Assembly (NCBI RefSeq): GCF_002891535.1
Contig: NZ_PDZR01000023.1
Coordinates: forward strand, 1 to 64,000
Reading direction: 5' to 3'
Length of the DNA stretch: 64,000 bases
Origin: Methylocella silvestris
GTDB taxonomy: Bacteria; Pseudomonadota; Alphaproteobacteria; Rhizobiales; Beijerinckiaceae
Shown here: positions 1 through 7,321 of the stretch, piece by piece
Position numbering within the stretch: position 1 is the stretch's first letter
Layout of the letters: the number at the start of each line of letters is the position of its first letter
Made by a program: the position numbers and the translations under genes
Notes under the pieces: generated by a model
Seen by the model: only the letters and a program-made list of their open reading frames with translations
Databases searched by the model: none
What the model was told of the DNA's origin: nothing

Positions 1-806
1 GTGGGGGAGCTGCTTGCGGGGGCGTTCACGGCAGGAGCCGCCGTAGCCGCGGCGGCGGGAAGCGAGGCGTCCGGCGGGCCGCTAGAGCGCAGCGATCCCG
101 TTTCCGGAAGCACCGGCGCATCGGACGGCTTTGCGCCGGAATGCGGAACGCCCTGCCGCGTCGCGCCGGCGTGGCTATCGCGCCCCTCAAGGAAATAGAG
201 CGCCTCGCCGGGCAGAGAATCATCGTCAGCGGAATAACCGGCGCCGCCGAGCGCCGGATGGGTCAGGGATGTCGAGTCCGTCAACGCGCCGGGCAGGGCG
301 GCGAGCTCCGCCTCGCTGGGGACGGCTTCCGATTGGCCGCCATATCCTGACGGCGCTGTCACGGAAGTAGCGGCCGGCGATCGGGGCTGCGAATAGGCCG
401 CGGGGGCAAAAGCGAAGACCGTGGACGCGGCTGTCGGCAGCCCGATGTTGGGGGCCGACGCCGGCTGGCCGCCGGAAGGAAATCCGGGCGAAGATGCGAA
501 GGCGGGGGAGACCGGAGCGTAGGGCGGCGCTCCGGCCTGTGCCGCAATATGCGAGGGCGCGACCGAGGCGAGCAGGGGATCGGGCTGCGGCGGAGCAGGT
601 GGGAAGCGCGCTTCCGGCGCGCCCGTCGCGGGGACGTCGGCGGCGAGGGCCGGCTCTCCGGGAGAGGCCTTGAACAGAGCGTTGGCGAGGGCCGCGATCA
701 TCGCCGGATCCGGTACGGACGGCGCCGCGCCGCCCCATTGCGGCGCTGGCGATGCTGGAACAGGCGTCAGAGCCGCTGCCGCGGCGGCAGGCTCAGGCGT
801 AGACAT
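1..806 (-). CDS. Probable encapsulin cargo, N-terminal disordered domain of a cysteine desulfurase (partial)
   Basis: The reading frame opens at ATG (complement 804-806), inside the last codons of the encapsulin gene, and stays open for 268 codons to the left edge, so the 3' end is missing. The visible part is almost entirely Pro, Ala, Ser and Gly, as in an intrinsically disordered region, broken by short hydrophobic islands: DPAMIAALANALFK (33-46), NIGLPTAASTVFAF (120-133) and LPGEALYFL (198-206). In family 2A encapsulin loci the gene next to the shell is a SufS-like, PLP-dependent cysteine desulfurase whose long disordered N-terminal extension directs it into the shell, and short motifs in such extensions act as targeting signals. 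That family knowledge plus the 14-nt overlap is the basis of the call. No PLP-lysine or active-site cysteine region is visible because it lies beyond the edge. The desulfurase identity is therefore inferred; the disordered, shell-coupled nature is seen directly. Confidence 0.8.
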   Translation of the reverse strand, partial: MSTPEPAAAAAALTPVPASPAPQWGGAAPSVPDPAMIAALANALFKASPGEPALAADVPATGAPEARFPPAPPQPDPLLASVAPSHIAAQAGAPPYAPVSPAFASSPGFPSGGQPASAPNIGLPTAASTVFAFAPAAYSQPRSPAATSVTAPSGYGGQSEAVPSEAELAALPGALTDSTSLTHPALGGAGYSADDDSLPGEALYFLEGRDSHAGATRQGVPHSGAKPSDAPVLPETGSLRSSGPPDASLPAAAATAAPAVNAPASSSP

Positions 807-1719
807 GATAGCGGTCGATCTCCACGCCTTCCAGAACGCCGAGGGCGTCCGGCGTCAGAATCGCCGACGAGCAGTAGAGCGAGATCAGATAGGAGGCGAT
901 CGCCTTGCGGTTGATGCCCATGAAACGCACCGAGAGGCTCGGCGCGACTTCGCCCGGAACGCCCGGCTGGAACAGGCCGACGACGCCTTGCTTGCGCTCG
1001 CCCGTGCGGAGAAGCAGAATCTTCGTCTTGCCGTCGACGAAGGGCAGCTTGTCGCTCGGCACGAGCGGCAGGCCGCGCCAGGTCAGAAACGCCGTGCCGA
1101 ACAGATTGAGGGTTGGCGGGGGCACGCCGCGGCGCGTGCATTCGCGGCCAAAGGCCGCGATGGCCTTGGGATGAGCAAGAAAGAAGGCCGGCTCCTTCCA
1201 GACGAGCGCAATGAGTTCGTCGAGATCGTCCGGCGTCGGGGCGCCGCCGCGCACGCTGATTCGCATATTGGGCGCGGCGTTGGGGATCAGGCCGTATTCC
1301 GGATTGTTGATGAGTTCGCTTTCCTGCTTTTCTTTGACTTTTTCAATGAGCAGACGGAGTTGCTCCTGAATCTGGTCATAGGGCTGGTTGTAAAGGTCTG
1401 TGACGCGCGACTGGACATCGAGGATGGTCGTCACCGCGTTGAGGAAGTATTCGCGCGGGGCCGCATCGTAATCGACGAAGGTTTCGGGCAGATCGGTATC
1501 GCGCTCGCGGCTCGGGCTGCATTCGACGTCGCCCTCGCCGTCGGTTTCCTTGACCCGGTTCAAACGATAAATGCCGGCCTCGACTGGAACCCAGGGGAGA
1601 AAAGACACGAGCCACCGCGGCGTAATGCCGGACCATTGCGCTCTGGTCTTGGTGGCGTTGGCGAGTTGGCGCGCGGCGGGCTCGCTTAGCGTCCGGCGAA
1701 CCTCGGTTTCATCAGCCAT
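793..1719 (-). CDS. Family 2A encapsulin nanocompartment shell protein
   Basis: This 308-aa protein resembles the SrpI-type (family 2A) encapsulins, HK97-fold proteins that self-assemble into an icosahedral shell in the cytoplasm. Recognisable features are the N-terminal arm with LSEPAARQLANATKT and the GITPRWLVSFLPWVPVEAG segment, the helical spine around residues 90-130, and the C-terminal MGINRKAIASYLISLY stretch. No cyclic-nucleotide-binding insert is present, which separates it from family 2B. The start at complement 1719 (MADETE) is preferred over an in-frame ATG seven codons upstream because AGGAGG lies 8 nt before it and the upstream codons are themselves that ribosome site. The downstream partner starts within its last codons (14-nt overlap), so translation is probably coupled and shell and cargo made together. 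The upstream flank is strikingly AT-rich. Identification is by recall of family sequences, not a search. Confidence 0.9.
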   Translation of the reverse strand: MADETEVRRTLSEPAARQLANATKTRAQWSGITPRWLVSFLPWVPVEAGIYRLNRVKETDGEGDVECSPSRERDTDLPETFVDYDAAPREYFLNAVTTILDVQSRVTDLYNQPYDQIQEQLRLLIEKVKEKQESELINNPEYGLIPNAAPNMRISVRGGAPTPDDLDELIALVWKEPAFFLAHPKAIAAFGRECTRRGVPPPTLNLFGTAFLTWRGLPLVPSDKLPFVDGKTKILLLRTGERKQGVVGLFQPGVPGEVAPSLSVRFMGINRKAIASYLISLYCSSAILTPDALGVLEGVEIDRYHVYA

Positions 1720-2086
1720 AGAAAATTCCTCCTGCTGCAACCGATGCGGCGTCGCGTTGCAAGCTGAACAGGCTGTAGCACCGCTTCAGGAGAATTTTGT
1801 TCTTTTTTGCATTATTGAATCTGAATATACGAATTCCAGCTTTTCAATAGTGTTATCGACTTACACTTTCGTTAGCATATATTTTTTATGGAGCTAATGT
1901 TGTTTTATTTTTGCGGCAGATACATCGCAATGTAAATTCTTTATCTAAGTTTAGCGCCAATTTTGCCTTTGCTTTCTTTGAAGAAAGCCCATTATCTGGC
2001 CGTCCGTGTTCGATGGTGGCCCACGGCGACGGGCGGACCTTGGCGGCAAGGCTTATTGGGTCGCCTGAAGACTGACCGATCAGGCG
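1720..2086. other. AT-rich intergenic segment upstream of the encapsulin
   Basis: No gene is supported here. Bases 1801-1920 contain 36 G/C of 120 (30 percent), far below the surrounding GC-rich DNA, with several T and A tracts. The encapsulin promoter must lie in this stretch on the minus strand, but no convincing -35/-10 pair or -24/-12 pair was found. The composition could reflect a regulated promoter region or acquired DNA. Confidence 0.6.
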
Positions 2087-2115
2087 TTGCGCCGGCCGAG
2101 GGCTTTATCTATAAG
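2087..2115 (+). promoter_or_regulatory. Putative sigma70 promoter of tRNA-Pro
   Basis: TTGCGC (2087-2092) and TATAAG (2110-2115) are separated by 17 nt and end 10 nt before the mature tRNA 5' end, which fits a housekeeping promoter with a very short 5' leader. Read by eye. Confidence 0.5.
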
Positions 2116-2125
2116 ACGCGGCAGT

Positions 2126-2203
2126 CGGAGTGTAGCGCAGCCCGGTTAGCGCACTAGTCTGGGGGACTAGGGGTCGTGGGTTCGAATCCCGCCACTCCGA
2201 CCA
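2126..2203 (+). tRNA. tRNA-Pro (anticodon GGG)
   Basis: A full cloverleaf can be drawn: acceptor stem CGGAGTG pairing with CACTCCG, D-stem GCGC/GCGC, anticodon stem CTAGT/ACTAG around the loop CTGGGGG (anticodon GGG, reading CCC and CCU proline codons), and a T-arm with TTCGAAT. The discriminator is A and the CCA end is encoded (2201-2203). No integrase or repeated 3' tRNA fragment was seen beside it. Confidence 0.96.
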
Positions 2204-2564
2204 TCATATCAATAGTTTAGCGTCGAGTTGTCGCCGCTAACATCAACTGGGGCGCGCTCGGGCGCTTCCACCTTAAATTTCGGTCCCTTCCGCCCCTAAG
2301 ACCGCCCGCACTTGCGCCCGATTGCCCGGGCGTTTATTTGCTCGCAGGACGCAATGTCGGCGCTCTGCCGCTGTTATGCAGTCCTCGAAGACCTCGAACC
2401 GGACGCTACCGCCAAAAGAGAGCAGGGCGCTCCTCAAAACATCCTGAGACGGGACCGTTGCGACGGCTCTCAAATCGGGAGCCTATCGGGCGACAAGGAT
2501 CCATTTGGTCGGGTCGCGTTCCAACCGTCGAATTTTGAAAATCAAATTTGGTTCGATGGTCCGA
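2204..2564. other. Intergenic stretch after tRNA-Pro, no gene seen
   Basis: Short open frames exist on both strands but none has a ribosome site, recognisable protein or coding character. No clear tRNA terminator with a T-run was found. Confidence 0.5.
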
Positions 2565-2828
2565 TCACCGCAGCAATGTCACAGAGGCTCTTTCTCCGTC
2601 CTCGTCCTTGTAGATGATTTCGTCGCCGCAAATCAGTACGTCCTCGGCCGGAAGCCACAGCCGCGTATCGACGGTGACGCCGCCCTCGACCTGATAGACA
2701 TGGCCCGACTGCATCACCAGAATTTCCCCGCCGTCGGACACGGTCTCGAGCGTATCCTCATCACAAGCCGCGAAAGCTGGAGCGGCGAAGGCGACTGCGC
2801 TGAGGACGATGGCGGCTCGAGCTATCAT
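2565..2828 (-). CDS. Small secreted protein of unknown function
   Basis: The 87-aa product begins MIARAAIVLSAVAFAAPAFA, a typical Sec signal peptide with a likely signal peptidase I cut after AFA (about residue 20), leaving a mature acidic protein of about 67 residues. Two cysteines (just after the cut and in the motif LICGDE) could form a periplasmic disulfide. The start at complement 2828 is chosen because GGAG lies 8 nt upstream and the signal peptide follows at once; an open frame extends 23 codons further upstream without such support. No family was recognised and neighbours give no hint. Confidence 0.65.
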   Translation of the reverse strand: MIARAAIVLSAVAFAAPAFAACDEDTLETVSDGGEILVMQSGHVYQVEGGVTVDTRLWLPAEDVLICGDEIIYKDEDGERASVTLLR

Positions 2829-3212
2829 AGCGTCATCTCCAAAGGGCTTCACAAATGGCGACCGCGCCACGCCGAGCTTCCCGCTCTGGGTGCACATCGA
2901 CCGTCGCTCCGCCCCTCATCATCAGACTCCGTGCGGGGCTTCGGCGAGTTGCCGCCAGCGAGTTTCCTGCTGAAAGCGATCCCAGTCGACGACCGCCTCG
3001 CCCAAGCGCCCGGGCCGCGCTCACCTCATCGACGCCACTTCATCTCTCCGGTAAGGGCTGCTTTGCGCAGTCCGCTCCCGCTCCGCGAGGATAATCGCTT
3101 TCCGAAGCGGTGCGACGGTGCACTTGGCGTTCGCTTTGCGGACCTTCTCACCAAACAACGCCTCGGCGATCGTGAAGAGGGGGGTGATAATCCTTCGGCT
3201 TTGTGACGCGGA
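2829..3212. other. Intergenic stretch, no gene seen
   Basis: Between the small secreted protein and the large exported protein there is GC-rich sequence with only weak open frames lacking ribosome sites. The promoter of the small secreted gene should lie near 2830-2900 but was not resolved. Confidence 0.45.
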
Positions 3213-5099
3213 TTAGCGGTTCGCGTAGGCGGTGATTTCGACCTTTTTCAAAAGCTCGGCGGGAGTTGCGACAAACTCCAGATCGGACACGCCGACGCCT
3301 TGCGATGAGAGCGCGATCAGATTGAAGCTTTTCGGATCGGCGATGAACTTGGCCAGCTCCGAGCCGACGAGGCGCAGCGCCGGCGCATTTCCCGCAAGAG
3401 CGGGCAACAACAGGCTCGCCTTCATCATATCGGCCTGCCGGACTTCATCGACGCTGAGACGCTGACTCTTGGCCTGCGCGGCCAGCGCCTTGTCGACGAC
3501 GCCTTCATTGACGAGGGTCAAATCCACTTTCTTGACCAACACCCTGCGCGCGGCGGCCGCCGCGACCGCCTCATCATGCGAGGCGATCTCCGGCGTCACG
3601 TCGCCGAGCAGCGCGGACAGTTGGAGCGCGCCCATGTCCGCGCCCCGAAGCGAGAAGTCGCTGATCGCGAGTTCGCTCGAGGCCCGCGTCCAGACGGCGT
3701 TCAGCCGGCTTGTCAGATCGAGCTGCGAATAGCCCATGGCGACGAGATCGGGCAGGGGTCCGAGCTCGTCGAGCGCGGTTACAAAATGATCGATCGCGAC
3801 GTTAAGTCCGATGCTCGCCGCCTCATTCGATTCGAAGCTTTTGACGCCGATGCGATCGACTTTGAAGGCGCCGCCTTTTCGCGCCGGTTCGTCTGCGGCG
3901 GCGGCGCGGTCGCTCGCGAGGGCCGTCAGCACGATCTCGTCAAATCTAGGCCGCAGATTTTTCTCAAGCAGGGTTTGGCCGTTTTCAGTGACGGTCAAGG
4001 GTTCGAGATTGAGCCCTCTGAGGCTGGCGCTATTTAATGAAATACGCCGGGGTCCCCGCTCGAACACAACACCCTCGAGGTCGAGGGCGTCGATGCGGCG
4101 CCCGTCAAGGCGAGCCAAAAGCGCCCGGGTCGCCGTAAAATGACCGGGCTCCTGGCCGTTATGTAGTTCCAGTTTGATGTCGGCGGCGGCAAGCTCGTTG
4201 ATCTCAATCGCGTCGAGCCATTTCAGCGCGTCGGCCGTCGTCGGGTCGAGCTTGGCGGCGGCGCCAGGGGCGGACGCAGTCTTGGCCGGTGGTCTCGCGA
4301 GGACGCTGGCGAGGGTGATTGTCTTCAGGTCCAGCCCGAACTGCGCGTTCTCGACATGGGCGCCGTCGATGGCGAGCGAATTATAGAGCGGAAGCTTTTC
4401 CGTCGGCTGATCTTGCGTCTCGCTGACCATTCGCGCCGAAAGCCCGAGATCCAGATCCTTGAGGCCGATGCGGCCGTAAGCGCCTTTGACCTCGCCGGTC
4501 TTCGGATCCGACAAGGAAAAACTTGCGCCACTGGCGGCGACGTCCGCCGCCTTGCCGTCCTTGACGCCGCTGAGGACGACGTCGCGATAGGTGAAAGTCT
4601 GCGTCATCGCCCCGATGCGCGACTCGATCGTCAATTCGGGCATGGTGATCGTCGCGGCAGAAAGCGTCGCGAATCGGTCGGCGGCAGATTGCTTCTCACT
4701 GGAATCGAACAGCTTCAGAAGCTCGGCGCTGGAAATCGACGCGCCGGTGAGATCGATTTGCTTGATCTTATAGGTCGAAGAACCCGTGACGATTGTGACG
4801 TCCGTCGCGCTGGCGGAGCCTGTCGCGGCGAAGGCGACGGGGATCAGCGTCCAACCAGGCGTGGCGGCGACTTTAATTGCTCCGGCGTGAAACGACAGGC
4901 CGTGACCTCGCCAGTCGACGCTGCCAAAGCGAATTTCACCCCGCCACGGCTCGCTGGCGACGCTCTCGATTCCGAGGCTCGGGTTTGCGACAAGAGTCGC
5001 GGCGACCGCCCCGTCGAGCGCATGGCGCTCGCCGACATCAACCAGAATCGCTGCGAAACCGGCAAGACCGGCGGCGGCAAGGAAAGGCTGCAGCTTCAT
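3213..5099 (-). CDS. Large exported protein of unknown function
   Basis: A 628-aa protein with a hydrophobic N-terminus (residues 5-20, signal peptide or anchor) and no other membrane segment. The rest alternates short beta-prone stretches with phrases such as ITMPELTIES, LSLNSASLRGLNLEPL-like patterns and repeated references of the form 'V.DVxL.G', reminiscent of the long beta-structured domains of AsmA/DUF748-type envelope proteins; this resemblance is only impressionistic. A GAGG ribosome site lies 5 nt before the ATG. It is monocistronic by spacing. Codon use matches the neighbourhood, so the gene looks resident and real. Likely location is the periplasm; no enzymatic motif was seen. Confidence 0.8.
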   Translation of the reverse strand: MKLQPFLAAAGLAGFAAILVDVGERHALDGAVAATLVANPSLGIESVASEPWRGEIRFGSVDWRGHGLSFHAGAIKVAATPGWTLIPVAFAATGSASATDVTIVTGSSTYKIKQIDLTGASISSAELLKLFDSSEKQSAADRFATLSAATITMPELTIESRIGAMTQTFTYRDVVLSGVKDGKAADVAASGASFSLSDPKTGEVKGAYGRIGLKDLDLGLSARMVSETQDQPTEKLPLYNSLAIDGAHVENAQFGLDLKTITLASVLARPPAKTASAPGAAAKLDPTTADALKWLDAIEINELAAADIKLELHNGQEPGHFTATRALLARLDGRRIDALDLEGVVFERGPRRISLNSASLRGLNLEPLTVTENGQTLLEKNLRPRFDEIVLTALASDRAAAADEPARKGGAFKVDRIGVKSFESNEAASIGLNVAIDHFVTALDELGPLPDLVAMGYSQLDLTSRLNAVWTRASSELAISDFSLRGADMGALQLSALLGDVTPEIASHDEAVAAAAARRVLVKKVDLTLVNEGVVDKALAAQAKSQRLSVDEVRQADMMKASLLLPALAGNAPALRLVGSELAKFIADPKSFNLIALSSQGVGVSDLEFVATPAELLKKVEITAYANR

Positions 5100-5206
5100 A
5101 ACGCCTCGCAGTTTGCAATGATCGGGTTGCGCAGGAAGATATGTGGATCATGACAATTTTGGACAACAACGATCCAAAATCATGAAAGTGATTTATTTCA
5201 AATATT

Positions 5207-5246
5207 TAGAGCATCATGTCGGTCCGAAAAGCCTGCATCTTTTCGG
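5207..5246. repeat. REP-like stem-loop beginning TAGAGC
   Basis: TAGAGC (5207-5212) is followed by the perfect 8-bp inverted repeat CCGAAAAG (5224-5231) and CTTTTCGG (5239-5246) with a 7-nt loop. Similar TAGAGC-headed stem-loops occur elsewhere in the window, which suggests a dispersed intergenic repeat family. Confidence 0.55.
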
Positions 5247-5460
5247 CGTCGCGATGTGTGGCGAGGGCATTGCCCGAGGGGGTTCCTCTTTGCGGCGAGC
5301 CTAACTCCAGGCGAAAGCGCATCTTGCGGCGCCCGCGAGCCGCCTTCAGCCGAAGGGATTATCGAAATGACAAGGACGTTATAAGGCGCGTCAGCCCGAT
5401 AGCGCGCCTCGGCGAAAAACCCGGTTGACGCGGAATCGTTTCAGTTCTTGCAGATCAGAT

Positions 5461-5477
5461 CGATCAAAATTTGATCG
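5461..5477. repeat. 17-nt perfect palindrome after erpA
   Basis: CGATCAAA (5461-5468), a central A, then TTTGATCG (5470-5477). It sits 9 nt beyond the erpA stop. It could act as a weak transcript-end hairpin or a protein-binding site; no T-run follows on the erpA strand. Confidence 0.4.
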
Positions 5478-5485
5478 GAACAGCC

Positions 5486-5830
5486 CTAGACCGCGAAGCT
5501 CGACCCGCAGCCACAGGAAGCGGTCGCGGCGGGATTTTCGATCTTGAACATCCGTCCCATCAGATTATTGATGAAATCAATCCGGCAGCCGCGCAAAATC
5601 TCCAGCGAGACCGGATCGATCAGCACAAGGGCGCCGTCGCGTTCAAGCACGAGATCCTCGTCGTCGCGCTGCGTCTCGATCTTGTAGGTATAGGTAAAGC
5701 CCGAACATCCGCCGCCATCAACGCCGATGCGCAGGAACGAGCCTTCCGGTTCGGTCTTGAGGATCTCGGAAATCCGCAGCGCGGCGTTTTCGGACATTTC
5801 GACGGGCGCGTCGACAGCGGTTTCGCTCAT
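5486..5830 (-). CDS. erpA: Iron-sulfur cluster insertion protein ErpA
   Basis: A 114-aa A-type carrier of the HesB/IscA family that passes [Fe-S] clusters from the assembly scaffold to apo-enzymes in the cytoplasm. The three family cysteines are present: Cys42 in GGGCSGFTY and Cys106/Cys108 in CGCGSSF near the C-terminus. The start at MSETAVD (complement 5830) gives the usual length; an open frame reaches 25 codons further but has no support. It diverges from dgt, with 129 nt between starts, an arrangement often seen in rhizobial genomes. Candidate clients encoded in this window are LipA and, more broadly, respiratory enzymes; that link is inference. Confidence 0.93.
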   Translation of the reverse strand: MSETAVDAPVEMSENAALRISEILKTEPEGSFLRIGVDGGGCSGFTYTYKIETQRDDEDLVLERDGALVLIDPVSLEILRGCRIDFINNLMGRMFKIENPAATASCGCGSSFAV

Positions 5831-5959
5831 GATCAACCTCAAACAGCTTGGACGGATTGGGCGCCAGCGCGCCGCATGCTTGCCTCTCGGCTGAATAAAG
5901 AACATAGGTCGCCGCGTTCATAACTGCAACGAGCTTAGTCGCTGCGCGATCGGGCCCTT

Positions 5960-7177
5960 ATGCCAACTTCACCCTTTCGCCCCGTCCGCGCCGCTTATGC
6001 GGCCGACGCCGACGCCAGCCGCGGGCGGCTGTTCGGCGAACCCGAATCTCCGTCCCGGACGGAGTTCCAGCGCGACCGCGATCGCATCATCCATTCGACC
6101 GCGTTCCGGCGTCTGGCGCATAAAACGCAGGTTTTCATTCCTCATGAGGGCGATCATTACCGCACGCGCCTCACGCATTCCCTCGAAGTCGCCCAGATCG
6201 CGCGGGCGCTGGCGCGCGCGCTTGGCCTTGACGACGATCTCGCCGAAGCGATCGCGCTTGCGCATGATCTTGGCCATCCGCCGTTCGGCCATGCCGGCGA
6301 AGACGCCCTTCACGTGATGATGGCGCCCTATGGCGGCTTCGACCACAACGCGCAAACGCTGCGGATCGTCACCAAGCTGGAGCGACGCTATGCCGCATTC
6401 GACGGGCTCAATCTGACTTTCGAAACGCTCGAAGGCCTCGTCAAACACAATGGCCCGCTGCGTCTGCCTGATGGTTCGCCAACGCCGCGATTTGCGAAAT
6501 CGGGCGTTCCTGCCGCGATCCTTGAATTCGACGCGCTTTTTAATCTCGATCTCGCCCACTTCGCCAGCGCCGAGGCTCAAGCGGCGGCCATTGCCGACGA
6601 CATCGCCTATAACGCCCATGACATCGACGATGGCCTGCGCGCCGGACTGATCGACGTCGCCGATATTGCGCAGGCCCCCTTTCTCGGCGATCTCGCCGCT
6701 GAAGTCGCGGCGCTGCGCCCCGGCCTCGAACCGGCGCGCTTCGTTCACGAGCTGGTGCGCCGCCTGATCACGCGTTTCATCGAGGACGCGATCGACGAAA
6801 GCAGGCTGCGCCTCGGAGCGGCCGGCGTCGCCAGCGCCGAAGATATCCGCGACGGCGCAGCGCCGATGGTCGCCTTCTCGCCGGCGATGACGCGGCTGGA
6901 GGCGGAGATCAAGCAGTTCCTTCTGCATATCCTCTATCGGCGCGAGCCGCTCAATCGCATCCGCGCGCAGGCGGCGGAGGTGATCTTCAATCTGTTTCCG
7001 CATTTTTTCGCAAAGCCGACAAGCATGCCGACGGATTGGGCGGCGGCGGCGCAAGCGGCGGGCGGCGACGACACGCGCCGCGCGCGGGTCATCTGCGATT
7101 ACATTGCTGGCATGACCGACCGTTACGTGCTGCAGGAGCACCGCCGCATTTTCGGCGCGGCGCCGGAGCTGCGCTAG
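5960..7177 (+). CDS. dgt: Deoxyguanosinetriphosphate triphosphohydrolase-like protein
   Basis: A 405-aa HD-superfamily enzyme that splits dNTPs into deoxynucleoside and triphosphate, affecting dNTP pools. The metal ligands show in RLTHSLEVAQIAR (residues ~73-85) and AHDLGHPPFGHAGE (~97-110), and the N-terminal FRRLAHKTQVF block is typical of dGTPase-like proteins. The length fits the shorter type 2 dGTPases rather than the roughly 505-aa E. coli enzyme. The start MPTSPFRP follows directly from the intergenic region shared with erpA. It lies 144 nt upstream of argS in the same direction, matching the erpA-dgt-argS order common in Rhizobiales. Confidence 0.92.
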   Translation: MPTSPFRPVRAAYAADADASRGRLFGEPESPSRTEFQRDRDRIIHSTAFRRLAHKTQVFIPHEGDHYRTRLTHSLEVAQIARALARALGLDDDLAEAIALAHDLGHPPFGHAGEDALHVMMAPYGGFDHNAQTLRIVTKLERRYAAFDGLNLTFETLEGLVKHNGPLRLPDGSPTPRFAKSGVPAAILEFDALFNLDLAHFASAEAQAAAIADDIAYNAHDIDDGLRAGLIDVADIAQAPFLGDLAAEVAALRPGLEPARFVHELVRRLITRFIEDAIDESRLRLGAAGVASAEDIRDGAAPMVAFSPAMTRLEAEIKQFLLHILYRREPLNRIRAQAAEVIFNLFPHFFAKPTSMPTDWAAAAQAAGGDDTRRARVICDYIAGMTDRYVLQEHRRIFGAAPELR

Positions 7178-7321
7178 GTCCATTCGCTGAGCGTCAAGGG
7201 TGCTTTTTCTCGGGATATCGCGCCTTGCAAGCTTATCCGATAAAAGCCAATCGGACTGCCGCTCCCGTCGCAAGCTTTTGCCGTGGAGCTGGCGAATATT
7301 GCGGGATGAAGAACCAAAGCC

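Larger units (their letters stand above)
5100..5485. other. Intergenic region with repeat and palindrome
   Basis: No coding gene is supported. The first part (about 5140-5210) is AT-rich and probably carries the promoter of the upstream minus-strand gene. It also holds the stem-loop repeat at 5207-5246 and the palindrome at 5461-5477, listed separately. Confidence 0.5.

Noticed and set aside
2126-2203. tRNA-Pro as attachment site of a mobile element
   Set aside because: No integrase, no direct repeat of the tRNA 3' end and no phage-like genes were found within the window.
2505-3206. Plus-strand open frame of 233 codons opposite the small secreted protein
   Set aside because: Low-complexity basic translation with no family resemblance; the minus strand has a signal peptide and ribosome site instead.
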